DNA from: Scatophagus argus | Lineage: Eukaryota > Chordata > Actinopteri > Scatophagidae | DNA: 64,000 bases | Reading direction: 5' to 3' | Assembly: GCF_020382885.2 (NCBI RefSeq) | Contig: NC_058516.1 | Span: forward strand, 7,541,426 to 7,605,425 | Part shown: positions 12,781 to 32,847 of the stretch, piece by piece | How the letters are laid out: every line of letters begins with the position of its first letter | Numbering within the stretch: the first letter of the stretch is position 1 | Made by a program: the position numbers and the translations under genes | The notes under the pieces: model-generated | What the model was told of the DNA's origin: nothing | Seen by the model: the letters and a program-made list of their open reading frames with translations, nothing else | The model's database searches: none

Positions 12781-15617
12781 ATGAACACCGATGTTGCTGC
12801 TTCTGTTGAGCGTTTGCACCTACTGAATCTATGCGCCGGTTTGCAGCAAATTAACCGATTTGACTTTTTTTTTTTTAGCACCACGGAAAAGTAATGTAAG
12901 CTTGCTCGCTGTTCACGTTGTTCAAACTTTTAAAGGGATACGTCAACATTTTTGGGTGTTAGTGACCTTTTTTTCACCTGGGACATTTAGCTGAAAAGTG
13001 ACAGAACTGCAACAAATTTTTTCATGATTAATTCATATGTTAAACAATTTTCTATAATAAAGTTTCCTAACCTGAGGGGTGGGGACCCCAGTAAAGGCCT
13101 CAAATTAAATATTAGGGGTCACAAGAAAGCAGCGAATCTTCATGCTTAAGAAGCTGGGCATGTTGTTACTGACTCATCAGTTATCACATTTGTTGTCAGT
13201 TACCCTTCTTTCAATCAATACAAATGTCACTCATAGAAATTATTGTTTCAGCAATAAAATATGATTACATGTGGTGGTCAGTTTTAGCAGCTTCCATTCA
13301 GCCTTGGTTTCATGGCCCTCATTAAAAGTAAAAAAATAAAAAGAAATTCTACAATTTCACACTTTTGGATGAGGAAAAAATAAGAGACTAAACCCCCCCC
13401 CCCCAAAAAAAAATGTTGAAGTACCCCTTTTAACACTAAGCTCTCTCAAATTTAACATCTTTCTTTGTCTTCGCCCACTTGATCCTCTTGACCCTCGACA
13501 TTAAAAAGAAGCATGTGTGTTCGTGTTTATCTGTTCTAACCGCATGGCTGGCTTTCACCTGTTCTACTGCTCACGTGGGACTGGAGAAAAGGTGTGGAGC
13601 GTTTGATGGCAAAAAACACTTTCACCACCTTCCAAACCCTTTGTGTTTACTCGCCGCCACGCAGGGTGTTAAGGCCGCCCCCGACGGTGTGTGGTTTCAG
13701 GAGCAACATTCCTGTCGACGGGCTAATGACTGATATCTCAGCTCATTTGTTGTCGCCTGCCAATGTAACAGCTTGGATTACAGGGATAAACAAACAAAAA
13801 AAAATAAATAATGAGCCATACATCACAGCTCAGCCGTGGGTGGCTTCGGAGGAGTCGATATTGGACATTTTTCAGGAGAAGACAAGTCACCGAGAGGATT
13901 GTGATGATTGAAATCCAAAATTGTTTCATATCGGCTTCAGTGGCAGCACCCTGTTAGTGTGGGACCAACATGATTAAGACATCACACACTGGTAGACATA
14001 GATCAGAAATAATTAGTCTTGCATGTGCTCTTTCTGCTGAACATTTGGAGATCATTTCTCTGTTTTTTTTCATTGTCTAGCAAGGTAAACTGACGCAGCA
14101 TAGCAAAAGAAAGAAAAGCTAACCTCCCACAACATCACGAAGCATAACAGGAAAGGGAGAACAACCCCAGATGCAATACACACTGGCAAGCATGTACTGC
14201 CTTATGTTCTTTAGGATGAGTTGTGAAATACTGGTGATGATACAACCATACATTAGTAATACTTAAGCTATCAGCAGGCACGAATACTTCCTCCACTAAT
14301 ATGGAAGTTTACCAGTAAGATGATGGTGCCATGTTGTTTTTGGATTCTTCTGTTTGACTATGCAGTAACCTCTGACTGCGTATTTTTGTCACTTAATGGC
14401 TTGTTTTTATACTGTAGGTTTCCAAAACACATGTAAGATTGGCACATTGACCGGCGTGCATGTTTAGCTATGAGAACTGCAACAGTAAAGTCATCCGTCT
14501 GGCCTCAGTAGATCTGTAGCTCTTGGTCCATTTTAACACCTTAGCACATAAGGGTGTTAGTGACTACAACATACTGGCCTCTTGGCAAACAAAAGATCTG
14601 TTTGTTTTTCTATATATGGCTTGTAGATTCATAATGTTTAAAATACTAATATCTGAGTGCTAATATCTCAGCTGTCTAACCCAGCATGTCCAATGTAATT
14701 AGTTTTATTTCAGTTAGGAAATAACTAATTCTTCCACTACACAGTCAATTTAGCACATTGATGTTACCAGCTAGAATTTTTGCGTCTTATTTTGTTGTTG
14801 ATGCTAATGTTGCTAACATAGCACATGCTTCAGAGTTTGCTTAAAAGAATATCTTGATAGATAATCTTGAGAGAAGGTAACACTGGTTCTAGATCCAGAT
14901 TTGGTGTTCAGCGTGAGGTGGTATCAGTCTTCTCGTAAAACGATTAAGTGTATCTAAACCATTGTTTTATTAGCCTGCAAACTTTAAAAATATTTTGAAT
15001 TCATTTGAATGCACATTAAATGCCGATACCCTCTCCACCTTTCCCATCCTGCTCTGCTGCTCTCCTCGGTAACCTTGTCAACGTTGTCTCCAGTCGACAA
15101 CGACATGACAGTACATTAAAAAAAAAAACAAACAAACAAAAAAAAAAAACGTCTATACATAGAAAATATATACACTAGCTTTTGACTAAACTAACGACGT
15201 GTTCACAAACTCCTTTTGTTGAAAGGGACCTTTGTTCTCTCTTTGTGTCACATCTTCTTGTTCTGCTGCAGCCAGTGAAAGTGTGCGCGACGCAATGTAA
15301 ATAGCATGCGGTGGTCAAAGGCTCCCGTGTGAAACTTTGGAGCTCGCTTTTTCTGTTTTTTTCTTTGTTTTTTCTTCACGTGTGAAATTAAATCAATGAA
15401 AAAGAGATGAAGAGTGATCAGAGGAATTGGAAATAGAGGGACAGAAGGATATAGAGAGGGAGAGAGATGGACTCGCGCTGAAGCAGCTTGTTGAGTCATG
15501 GCCATGGGACTCGCAGGTCATAGGTGCCCGCAAGGAGTGTGTGCGCGTGTGTGTTTGTGTGTGTACTCATAAACGTATGACGGATTGCTTTTGTGTCTGT
15601 GTGCTTACATCAAGTGC

Positions 15618-15619
<2 letters not shown>

Positions 15620-15659
<40 letters not shown>
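15620..15659. repeat. (GT)n/(AG)n microsatellite
   Basis: About 14 GT units followed by AG units, 100 bases downstream of the xkr6 stop codon. A second GT run at 15741-15762 begins directly after the stop codon on the minus strand. Confidence 0.9.
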
Positions 15660-15762
15660 ATGTATTTCTAAATCTTCTCTTAATCTGAACATCCATCCAA
15701 ACATACATGCCTTTTTGTGGTGCACATGTGCTTATGTGTGTCAGCGTGTGTGTGTGTGTGTG

Positions 15763-21699
<5,937 letters not shown>

Positions 21700-21700
<1 letters not shown>

Positions 21701-24700
21701 CTCAGCTTCCCCACTCCTCGCTTTCTCTCACACACTCACTCCGCCCTCTGCCGGATAACAACTTCAACTCCGAATTCACATCTGCACGCGGGCACGCGTG
21801 CACGCGCATCGAAGTGTCACAGAGAGGGGAGGGTTGTGGGGGGGGGCAAAATCTCACTGCGCTGTATTGAATCAACGTAATTTCCAATGAAAACAGCTGG
21901 TTTTCTCCAACCACAAGAGGGAGGAAAATGACATTCATCTCTCCATCAATCATCATCTGTTCTCAGTGTTCCCCTCCATCCACTGCCCTCTCCTTTTCTC
22001 CCTTCACACTCTCCATCCATCCCTCCATCATTCCCTCCAGGGGACTGACTGCCTTGTAGCTCTGCCAGCCTAATCAGCCATAACATATGTGTGAGTGCCA
22101 GTGTGTGTATGTGTGTGATCCCTGCTCGGCAAGCATTTAGGATTTAGGAATGTGAGAAACTGGGATGGACACTGTGTATGTGCATGCAAGATGATGGACT
22201 AGGAACGAAGGGAGATGGAAAGCTGAGAGGCTAAAGAGAAAGAGGAATGGATTTAGGAATTAGAGGGGGGATGAAAGGAGTGTGTGGCTGTGTGTGCGTG
22301 AGAGAGAGAGAGAGAGAGAGAAAAGATGATTCAGACTGAAGCAGTTCCAAGGGATGAAAAGATTGACAGAAAGGATGCAAGAGAGAGGATGACTGGAAGA
22401 TTTAGGAATTATTTGTGTGTGGGGGGGTGTTGGAGATAGAAGAGGAAAAAAGACAGGGAGGGATGAAGGCACAAAAAAGAAATGGAGAAGGAATTAAGGA
22501 TTAAGGATTTATTAATTGTATGAAGGAAAACCAAAAGATGAATTAATTGTATGAAGGAAAACCAAAAGATGAATGTAGCAGTGTTAAGGAGAAGAAACAA
22601 ACAAAATAAGGAATTTTGGAATACGAGGACAGTCAGGAGGGGGAAAATGAGGGAAAGTGATTCCTAGGATAAAAGTGTAGTCAGGATGTCATTATGCACA
22701 CACACAGGATGCAACAGAATCACGTGCCCACTCACTAGTGTGCTCACACACACACATACACACACTTGGAAATATGCAAGCATGCACTGCATCTCTTTCT
22801 CACACACACACACACACTCTCACTGGCTCCTCGTTCTTAGCGGCACGTTTCTGTGTGAGCACCCTCTCTCTCTCTCTCTCTCTGTCCGCTGGAGATTAGC
22901 CTCTCTGTTGTCATGACAACCGTGGCTGTGCGGCTGGAGGACAGGGAGAGCCAGTGGATGGTTGTCTAGCCGTGTGTGTGTGTGTGTGTGAGCGAGAGAC
23001 AACGAGAGTGAGCGACAGTTATTCAGCCACAGCTCAGAGTGTGAGCAGCCAAATCTGACCTAAACACCTGCAGAGGCTTGTGTCAGCAGCAAGGAGCCAA
23101 TGTTTGGAGCCATGACAGCCCTTAGCTTTTCAAGAATTTAAAAATGAAATTCTCACGTTGGCCCTCCTGGGAAAACATGTAAACAAGAAGTTAAAAGTTT
23201 TTTTGTTTGTTTTTCCCATTTCGTTGTAAGTATGAGCCTCAATATGCCTCAAAAACGTCCTGGTAGCAGTATTAGCAGTATTGTAAGAAAAACATTTGAA
23301 AACATTTTCTTCATGATTCAGAGGTTACAGCTGCAGTCCCACTTTCCAGTAGTTATTCAAAAATGCCTGAGGACTAGAGATCAAATGCTTCTTGTTCGTT
23401 CCATTCAGGACAAAAAGCTCCTGGATCAGCAGTAAACCTCAGAAGACCAAAGCAATGAGTCTGTTTCTGTGTTGATGGGAATCAGGATTCACGGAATGAT
23501 TTTTAATCTGTTTGTGGATGACTGTGAGGACAGGCGAGATAAGAACACCTCAGATATGAGGAAAGCTGTGCATCTGCGGCATGCGGAAAAACTCCACATA
23601 AAAGGTGACAAATTACATAAGACCCATCCAATTAACTACACAAGAGAGCCATGAGTTTCACTTTGTTCTGTCAGACAAATTCAAGGGAAGTACTAACAAT
23701 GAAAAAGTTGCTGGAACTAATACACAAGGTCAGCTGGAGCTTTATTTGCTTCCAAACAGAGCTCAGACAGTTGAAGATAATGTGAGCACAGCAGAGAGGA
23801 CGACTGGGGGCCAAACGGAAGTCTGACAGCGGTGGAAAAGTATTCAGACGCTGTGGTAAAGTTACTTCAGTAAAAGTACATAGAGATGGGAAGCCCCCAC
23901 TCCGTAACTAAGCATGTACTGAATAATTTATTGCACATTTTTTACTTTTCGTGCAAAATATAGTACGATTATGTATGAGTACAACTGGTGAAGCAGCAGA
24001 TTTTTTACCTCCATGTTTCCCTCCCTTAGCTCACTCCTCTCTGTGCTTAGTTTTGTCACCAAAATGCAAAGCTTATGTAAACTACAAGCATTTCCATTTA
24101 AGCGCAGTATGCATATAAACGTACCTGTAGCTGAGGGTACAGTATGTACATGCCATCCCGATACTCTGAAACCTGTCAAGAAATGTTTGAGAAATGTAGA
24201 TAACTAAGAGGGGAATGAAAATACATTTTCTGCAGCAGGATATGTGAATGTATACCAAAGCCTCGGGGAAGCTAACACGCTGGAGTTCAGGAAAAAAGTA
24301 ATTATACAAGCTTGTCGTGTGTTTGTGCTCATTTCATTCAGCTCACAGAAGCAGTTTTATAGCCTTTTCAGTGGAAATTGATGTCTTACCGTTTCAATGC
24401 AATGGCAGTATAAGAAATCTACTGTCTTGCTGTCAGAGCTGAATTCAGTTTCCAAGTACATTTATACAAAATAATCACATATAATAGGTGGAATGTTGCA
24501 TTTTTAAAGCAGTGCAGCAAGTTTTCAGGGTCCTTGGGATACGTGGAGTTTGATTTTTGAGTGATCAGCTAAAACTGAAGAATCAGTGATGTTTCCCCAG
24601 CATCAGTCGAGTTGGATTGAAGTCAGTGCAGTGCTGAAAGCAGCAGTTTGTGACAAAGAAAATCTGAGTGTCTTTCCTTCCCGCACCCTGAATGATTCGT

Positions 24701-26860
24701 CTTCTGTTCCAGGGTTTTAAGAGCTGATTGCTTTCTTGCTCCTCTGAGTGGGGAGTTGGGGGGGGGGGGGGGGGTGATTTGTCAAGAATTCAGAACATTG
24801 CTGAGATTGAAGCAGGATGAGAAGATGAGAAGGAGGTCTTGCAGCTTCCTCAAAATCGAAGGACCTTTCATGGTTTGGTGCCAAGGTCAGTGTGCAGTGC
24901 AGGACTGCTGCAGGCTTGACTTGACTAGAGAGTATTGGGAGCACAAAGATTGTTTCAGGTCAGGTGGAATTTATTATTTATGGAGAGTCTCTATGAACAC
25001 TGGTTACAGAGAGGAAGATACTTTGTGATACTCTGATAGTTTGTGCTTGAGACTAAACTGTGTATAAATTTAGACCATGTTGTATTGTTTGATAAGTGTG
25101 CTGCTCCATCATTCAGTGAAGACAGGGTGTTCGCATTTTAAATGGCTTTTTAGATTTCTGCGAAAGTCAAAGCAAGCAAAAGAAGTCAAATCTTGCTGCA
25201 AACATACATCGAGTCCTCTGCTTCTTCAGCATCTGTTTCTCTGTCCGTGGGGAAAAGATTATCATTCAGGTTAATTGAGGAGTCAGCTCTGACTGACCAG
25301 AGCTCTCTTGGCTGAAAACAGACTTGGTTTTACTTTAAACGTCTGAAATAAGGTCAAGTTTCATTTTGTCTTAGAGATGAAATGAGGGGTTTACTGAGAG
25401 AGCTCCAGCCAGCTCACAGCGGTGTCTGTGGGCGGGACTGGCTGGCCGGCATGGCTGGCTGGGCTAGTGACCCTCGTGGGTGCTGGCTTCCTGTTACACA
25501 ATTGATTTCTCGCCTCAGAAATTCTCAGAAGTGGACTTAATGGTGAAGTAGCATATGGCAATTGATAACACATTGCATTAAGGGGAACAAAATTTTAAGT
25601 GATCAAATTTTTTTCGAGCTAATGATTTGTCAGTGATTGGTTAATTGAGAAGAAACTGATTAATCTGACGACACAGGAGGAGAACGTGATGAATGTGTGG
25701 AGGGAGTTGCTGGTTGTTGTGGTCGTCTATTAGCTGGCGTATCTTTACCTCGAAGCTCATGACTCTTTAAATGTGGGTGTTGTTGGAGAAACGTGACCTC
25801 TCACTGTCATAGGTTAGGCTGAGCAGGCAGAGCACTGAGTTATGACACTTCTGTGTTGCTCCTGCCAACAAACTACGGAGGCGCATCATCCTGACCGCCC
25901 TACGCACAGCACTGGTGTCGACTGACTCAGAGAAGTTTAACACCAAAGTGTACTTCAGATGTCTGATAATCATTAATAATCAGCGTGAGCCAATAGTGAG
26001 CAGTACAAATGCATCACTCTGTGGACGGGCCTTTACGGCGGCCTGGGTTTGGAATTAGTTTGTGAGAGGAAAATATGAGGCGATGGGAGTTATGAAGTGT
26101 GAGGATAAATATTTGTCATTTCTTTGTTGTGATGGAACATGAAGTGAAAAAATGTCCTTGAGGCTGTGTCACCGACAGCAATTAGCCGGCAGTTATGAGA
26201 GACAGCAGTGGGAGTTTGGAGGAGTGAGGCACACTGCAGCAAACAGTTTGAAAGAGTCCACTGAAAGTGATGAAATGTATTAGACTCCACAATCTGCTGG
26301 GGTGTAATTGGGCTGTTCTCACACTGCTGAGAGTCAGTTGGACCTTTTGTACACTGCAGGGTTGAAAAGCATGATGGGAGCAAATCTCGCTGTTAGAGGT
26401 TTTTATTTATTGTGAGCCAACACTCTTTCAGAGCTCAGATCAAGGAGTATTTTTCTTTTTTAAATCTGTCTCATGCCTTGCTTTCAGTTTGATCTACGTG
26501 TTCCAACTGTTTTTGCCGCGGGTGTAATTTGTGATTTAGGAAGCAGGGATCGCTTTCAGTTTTGTTTCTCTTAAAGGGAGAGCAGCCTATTTTCCCCTTG
26601 TTTGCTATAGAATAGTTGTGAGAATGACTTAATCAGCAGAGACCCTGGGCATGTGTGTGGGCGTTTGGCAGAGATTTCCATACTTCCTTTCACTCCTCGG
26701 TCTCAAAGGTCCTGGAGTGAACTTTGTCACTACAGACAGAGCCAAGCACTCTGTGGTTTTCACTTTAAATTCCTCTAACTGACAATACGGAAACAGGCTG
26801 CACAGAGGGACATTTCTTGAGGCAAACTGTTTTTGGCAGAAGAGGACAGACTCGTGCACG
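21700..26860. other. Intergenic, between xkr6 and gckr (head to head)
   Basis: No gene recognised. Simple-sequence DNA is common: (GA)n 22302-22320, CA-rich 22740-22820, (CT)n 22863-22882, GT 22972-22992, a long G run at 24759-24774. A 31-base exact tandem duplication lies at 22511-22572. The last few hundred bases should include the gckr promoter; no liver-factor site was identified with confidence. Confidence 0.6.
22511..22572. repeat. Exact 31-base tandem duplication
   Basis: A unit beginning attaattgtatgaaggaaaa and ending aaaagatga is repeated twice without a mismatch. This suggests a recent duplication. Confidence 0.9.
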
Positions 26861-28563
26861 ATGGCAGGATCAGACTGGACGTGTAGTCTCTCCACTACGC
26901 ATGAATGGGAGGTAAGTTAAAGGAATTTGGGGAATTTGTGTTTTAAAGGTTTATGACCTTATGAGTAAAACATGCTCACATTCACTTTTTTCCCCTTAAT
27001 AACCCCTGTTTATGTCTGTACTGTCAGTAATATTTTTCCACGACATGACCTGCCCTGCTCTGATATTCTTAATCAATGTCAATGATCATGCCTAAACCAA
27101 GCCAACCCAGTTCCTAACAGATGCAGAGTATGCATAGGATGACTTCCTGGGAAAGAAATGAAAGATAGCAGGAAGCGGCACACTGGAGCTGGTTACCTCA
27201 GCAAGCATAAACACAGTCTGTGCCTGGCCATGAATAGTTTGCCACATAACCCATGTAAACAGATGAAACAAAAGAGCTTAAGAGGTGCTGATGAACAGAT
27301 TTTGTTGCCTTTTGGGTTAGTTCATTAATCTCCAGTCTTTATACTAAGCTAAGCTAACTGACTGTAGCTTCATATTTAGCATACAGACAAGAGAGTGATG
27401 TCAGTCCTCTTTGAACTCTCGCAAACCTCACACTGTTGTATGTATTATCAGGCCTGCCAGCTATACTAGCATCAAATCAGCTACTGATAAAAAAATGTTT
27501 TTATTTCAGTTCATATTTTACAATCAGCGGATTGAAGCTGGTAGGACTAAATGCAGCAGATAAGTTGAACTGTTCTTTAAAGTGATTTTATTTTTCTTAG
27601 TCCCCGGATTATGAGCCGTCTCTTCCTGTTTCGGAGAAGTCCAATCCCCTGACGCGTGACATCGACCGGGCTTCAGCCAGTCGTATTGTGAGGATGTTAC
27701 AGGCGTGTGACGCTCAGATGTTTCAAGAAGAGACAGGAGAGATCTACCAGGTACAGTTAGTCCGTAAATGATGAGTTGCTTTGACAAAACTTGGAAATGA
27801 TTATTTCATACTGATTTTTTGTAGAGGCTTTTGAGTGAGCACGTGTTGGAAACACTGGTGGAGGTCGCCAAGAGGGTGGAGCTTATTGTCAAGGTATCTT
27901 CTCTTTGTCTGTGTGGATTTCTGTTGGTCTGTCTGGCTTGTTGTTATAGCGTACCCTCTGTTTCTTTAACAGGATCCTCAGGACAGCCTTGTTGTGCTGA
28001 GCGGATGTGGGACATCTGGTCGAATTGCTTTCCTCATCACGGTAAAAGTTGTCTTGAAACGGTCCCCACATGATAGCATTTTCAATCTCTAATATCATAA
28101 AACAAGTCAGAACAAGCCAGAATAGACCAGTCATATCAGAACAATGACACTTAATGAAATCATCTGATCAAACCTCACTTGTTTTATGGAAAACTGCTTC
28201 CTTGCTTGTGTTTTGCATGTCTGGTTGTGTGTGTTGTTAGTCGGTTTTCAACAGAGCGCTGAGGGAGATGAACCAGAGTCCGGTGTATTCTTACATCATT
28301 GCAGGAGGAGACAGGTAGTACAGGGCTTTGTTACGCCTAAAAAGATTACACTTGTGGCTGAAAATACACAACCAGCAGAAAATGTTTCCATCGTGAATGA
28401 CTTTGTTTATGTTGGCATGTTTCTGAAACTCATTGGGTTGTTTTAGCTGTAAAACAAATAAGCAGTCTTATCTTCCTCAGAGCTCTGCTGTCCTCGCAAG
28501 AAGCTCCTGAGGATGACGCTGTAATGGGCATGCTCAGTCTGAAGAAGGTCAGGGGCATGGTGG

Positions 28564-28600
<37 letters not shown>

Positions 28601-31600
28601 ACAGTTTTTGTTTTAGCAATTTCTATTGTGTGACCTTTGGGTGTTTTTGGCACCCTGCAGGCCTGCGAGGGAAAGAGGCGTGTCTTGTTCATTGGTATTT
28701 CGTGCGGATTATCTGTAAGTCACTCTAATTGGTCAGAATCTGAATTCTGTGCTTGACAGGGTGGGTCAGAATGCTGCAACCTTGCACACGACTTATGCTA
28801 GTTTGCATGCGTTTGACTTGTGGTTGCGCAGGCTCCGTTTGTGGCCGGTCAGCTGGACCTCTGCCTGCAGCACCCTGAGGTCTACACTCCTGTGCTCATT
28901 GGCTTCAATCCTACACATCAGGCCAGGTGAGTGTGTGAACTCATACTCGTATCCCATTCATATCATATCATGGAAAGGTGGAAATTCTCATGGATAATTT
29001 ATAATGCCCCTATAGGGTTGAATTAAGTTTATTTTTAACATCTGAAATGATGTGTTAGGGATGAGCCCATTCCAGGCTGCAAGTTCACTTTCCGCAGTGT
29101 GGTGCGAAGAATGCAGGAGCTTGCCAAAAGCCAGAAGGCCTTCCTCATCAACCCAGCAGTTGGGGTAAGAATATCCAGCTAATTCTTGTCAAACCCAAGA
29201 GAGACGCGTGTCTGTGCTTTGGCCCTTTACTCTGTGTGTGTATGTGTGTGTTTGTGCTCAGCCAGAAGCCATCAGTGGCTCTTCCAGGATGAAGGGAGGC
29301 AGCGGCACCAAGATTCTTCTGGAGGTTGTCCTGTTCGCTGCTCACGCTGCCACCTTCACAAACACACCCGTCGCATACAAGTGAGTGTGCTTGGAAAAAA
29401 AACAGAAATTCTTACAAAAGGATCTCTTTGTTTGTCTGCAGCATGAACTCATTGTATGTTGGCTGTGAGCCAAGAAGTTAGGTGTCAAAGTTGAAGGCTC
29501 CTGTACATGGCAGAGTGAGGCTGTCAGTGCGGAAGAAACAGATTACACTACAAGTAGAGTGGTACTAAAAGTAATAGTTTGAGATTTTGGGAAACTTTTT
29601 CTGCAATTATCCAAAAGTGTTTTCAGACCCCTAGGCGATGCGTATCTAATAGACTTCAAAGTACATGAAGTGTTACTATGGAGACAGGATTCACACATCT
29701 GGATAGTAGGTTGCGAAACTCCGTCTTCCACAGTACAGTTTGTCCTCTGTTATGACCTTGAAGTCACCTCATAGCACGAAGGTGCAACCTGCAGCTTAAG
29801 TGCATCCTTGTGTTGACAGCCGATTCTCTCCAACAGCCGCCTGAAAAACCTGTGCGGGGAAAAAAAAATCTCCTGGACATGTTTTCTTACATTACTAGCG
29901 ATCTGTGTGTTCAGGATCGTGTATCAGTATGTCCGCTCACATTCTTGAGTGCTCAGAAGCCACTAGTGATAATGTTAATGTACATGTGTTTCGTGCGTGC
30001 TCTGTCTGTGTGCTTTCCTCTTCATATTCCATATATATATTTCATAGCAAACCAAGTGCATTTTCATTATTTGTTTCCACTGTGTGTTGCTGACCCCTAG
30101 AGGTCATTGCGGGAAACAGATTCTGTGATTGTGCAGTTACTTTTGACTGCATTGTACAGAAATGTGCAGAAATGTTTGAAAATATACATCACCTTATTAC
30201 TACATTCATCAGTAGTTGTCTGAATTGCTTTTTACCTACCTTTTGTGTTTGTTTCTGTCCAACAGGGGCATCCTGCAGCACATGAGAGCATATGAGGAAT
30301 CTGCAGAAATCACTTATGCTCAGATTGAGGGGATAGCTGCTCTACTGGAGGCAGCTGGGCAGAGGTGGAACATCCTGTTTTGAACCTTTCACTTTAGTTT
30401 TTTGCTCGTGTTTCATCAAACATTTCACAGAAAGAGCGAAATGAAACAGATTTTAAAACCAACAGCGAAAACAATGTGTGAGCTGATAGAATGACATTTT
30501 GTATACAGCTGTGCTCTGTGTGTTTCAGTTTGCGTAGTGGCGGGCGTGTTTGTTACCTGGGCTGGGGCTCCTTGGCTGTGCTGGGCCTTATTGACGCCAG
30601 TGAGTGTAATCCCACGTTCGGCGCAGGTGAGCAGAGTGTGATCTCAGAAAAAAAAAAACCCACAGCTTCATTTGCACCTTGATTTCATTGTGCAAAATTC
30701 ACACATAAAGGAGTCAGAAATCTGAAACGATCTGTGGTTAATGATCAGAGATGTGTTTTATGTGTTTATGCTTTGCGTTTGTCAGACTACGAAGATGTCC
30801 GAGGCTTCATCAGTGGAGGATACAGAGAGCTGAACAACAATGAGGGTTCCCTGATTTCGCTGGTATGTGAAGAGAGGCAGTGAATTAACATCATAGACCT
30901 GATGAACAGGAAGTTATTGCAAATAGAGTATCCACTGTGCAGGAGATTTAACATCTGTCTGAAGTTCTTCTACAGTAGCTCTGTCAGTAGTAGCCAATTC
31001 CAAACATGGAGACAAATCTGAAAAAAATCTCACAAGACATTACAAAGTGTTAAAATGTCTGAAAATGCAGGAGAATCCAATGAGAATGAAATCCAGCTCT
31101 TATTTTCCCCGTGTAATGACACATCTGTCTCTGCTGAACTGGACTTGTAGAATTAGAATGAAACACATCCTGCTGTACCTGCTTTATGATGTCTGTTCTC
31201 AATTAATCTGCTTTAATCTTTTTATTGTACTGCTGGGAGGTTTATTTCAGTTCACTGCTTAAATGTGGCTTTTTGAAATGTACAAGTACTTTTAAAATCC
31301 ATTTTGCAGAGAAGCATTAGTATCAGTATGCATGAATGTATGAATGTGTCCTGTCTCGCATCACGTCATGTGACCTCTACTCAGACACACAAACTGTGAG
31401 CAGCGTGAGCGTATGCTAACACTTGCCTTCCAAATTTCCTCCTGTATGTGCATGTTTCATTTCCTGTAAATGTGCATGTGCATGCCATTTCAGTGTGCAG
31501 GAATGGCCGACCCTGCCACTGACAATGCAAACTACATTGTTATTATTAAATGTAATAAATAATGCCAGCCATAAATCAAATAAAAAATGGCTTTGATATG

Positions 31601-32210
31601 GTGAAAATCTTGAGGGTTATAATTTTAAAGGCCTAGAATTTTTTTACTTTCTCTATAACATTCAATACTCAGGACTAAAGAAGCAACAGAAAGCAGAAAG
31701 AAGCAGAAAACCCTCATGTGTAAAAAAGCTTTGGTTCGCTCTCTCTGAATGCTCATAGTTTGAAGCTGATTGAGAAAATATGTTTCCCAGGCCTTTAAAA
31801 TGTACACGATTCAGTGTGTCAGGTTAAGTGTGTGTATGTTAAACTTCATCTGCTTCCCTGTAGGGTCCTGACTTTTGCATCTCACATGAGGACTTCTTGC
31901 GTCTCGTTCTGCCCTCCCTCAGTGACCAGGACACTGTGCTTCTTATCTACACACATCCCGGTGAGAGAGAGAGAGAGAGACGATTCAAACTGATGATTTT
32001 TTGGTTTGGTTTAAAATGAAACCAACGCGTGTCTTCTCCCCACAGACGATGTCAGTGAAGTGGCAAAGTTGGCACGTAAAGTGAGAGAGAAGACGTCCCA
32101 CCTCCATGCTGTTTATCATGAGGCTGATGGAGACACTGCAGCTGCCGTACCACAAGTATCTATCTATCTATCTATCCATCTGTCTATCTATCTATCTATC
32201 TATCTATCTG

Positions 32211-32253
<43 letters not shown>

Positions 32254-32691
32254 CATACCGTCTGCATTGTTTTTTGCAGGATGACATCAACAGTCTGTGT
32301 TTATCCTCACTGAAAATCACTTGGCCATCACCTGCGTCAGGGAACTTACTGCACATGGTACAGCACACACACACACACACACACACACTCTATTCACTGA
32401 CTCATCGGAGCATTACAAATAACTGTTTTGCCTCATTTACTCTCTTTTGCTTTGTCCCCCGCCATCCTTCAGCAGAGTATTTTTGCCATAAAGAGAAAGA
32501 TACACTGGACAGAAGGAGGGCCTGTTGGTTAAATGTTAGGTGACTAATTTAGGTGACTAATTTAGTCCCTATTAATTTTTAGTTTTTCTTATTTCTCGTG
32601 TTCTATTGGAGGTTATTTTCCTTATGCTTTCATTGTTTGTTCTCTGGTCTGGCTTATGTAAATGCAGAAAACAGAAACTCAATCCCCTCCC

Positions 32692-32737
<46 letters not shown>

Positions 32738-32760
32738 CTCTCTCTCTCTCTGTCTCTCTG

Positions 32761-32847
<87 letters not shown>

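Larger units (their letters stand above)
6348..15762. other. Gene-poor stretch between enpp4 and xkr6 3' ends
   Basis: No protein-coding exon is recognisable. Candidate polyadenylation signals for enpp4 are AATAAA at 7432-7437 and 8636-8641. The right part may be the xkr6 3' UTR, because the xkr6 stop codon is at 15763 and no other gene intervenes. The stretch holds dispersed-repeat fragments (9407-9590, 9697-9763), A- and T-runs (7650-7672, 11500-11560, 15118-15150), CA/CG-rich runs (10680-10725), (GT)n at 15620-15648, and a cluster of TTGCACCAT words (12652-12780). Confidence 0.6.
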
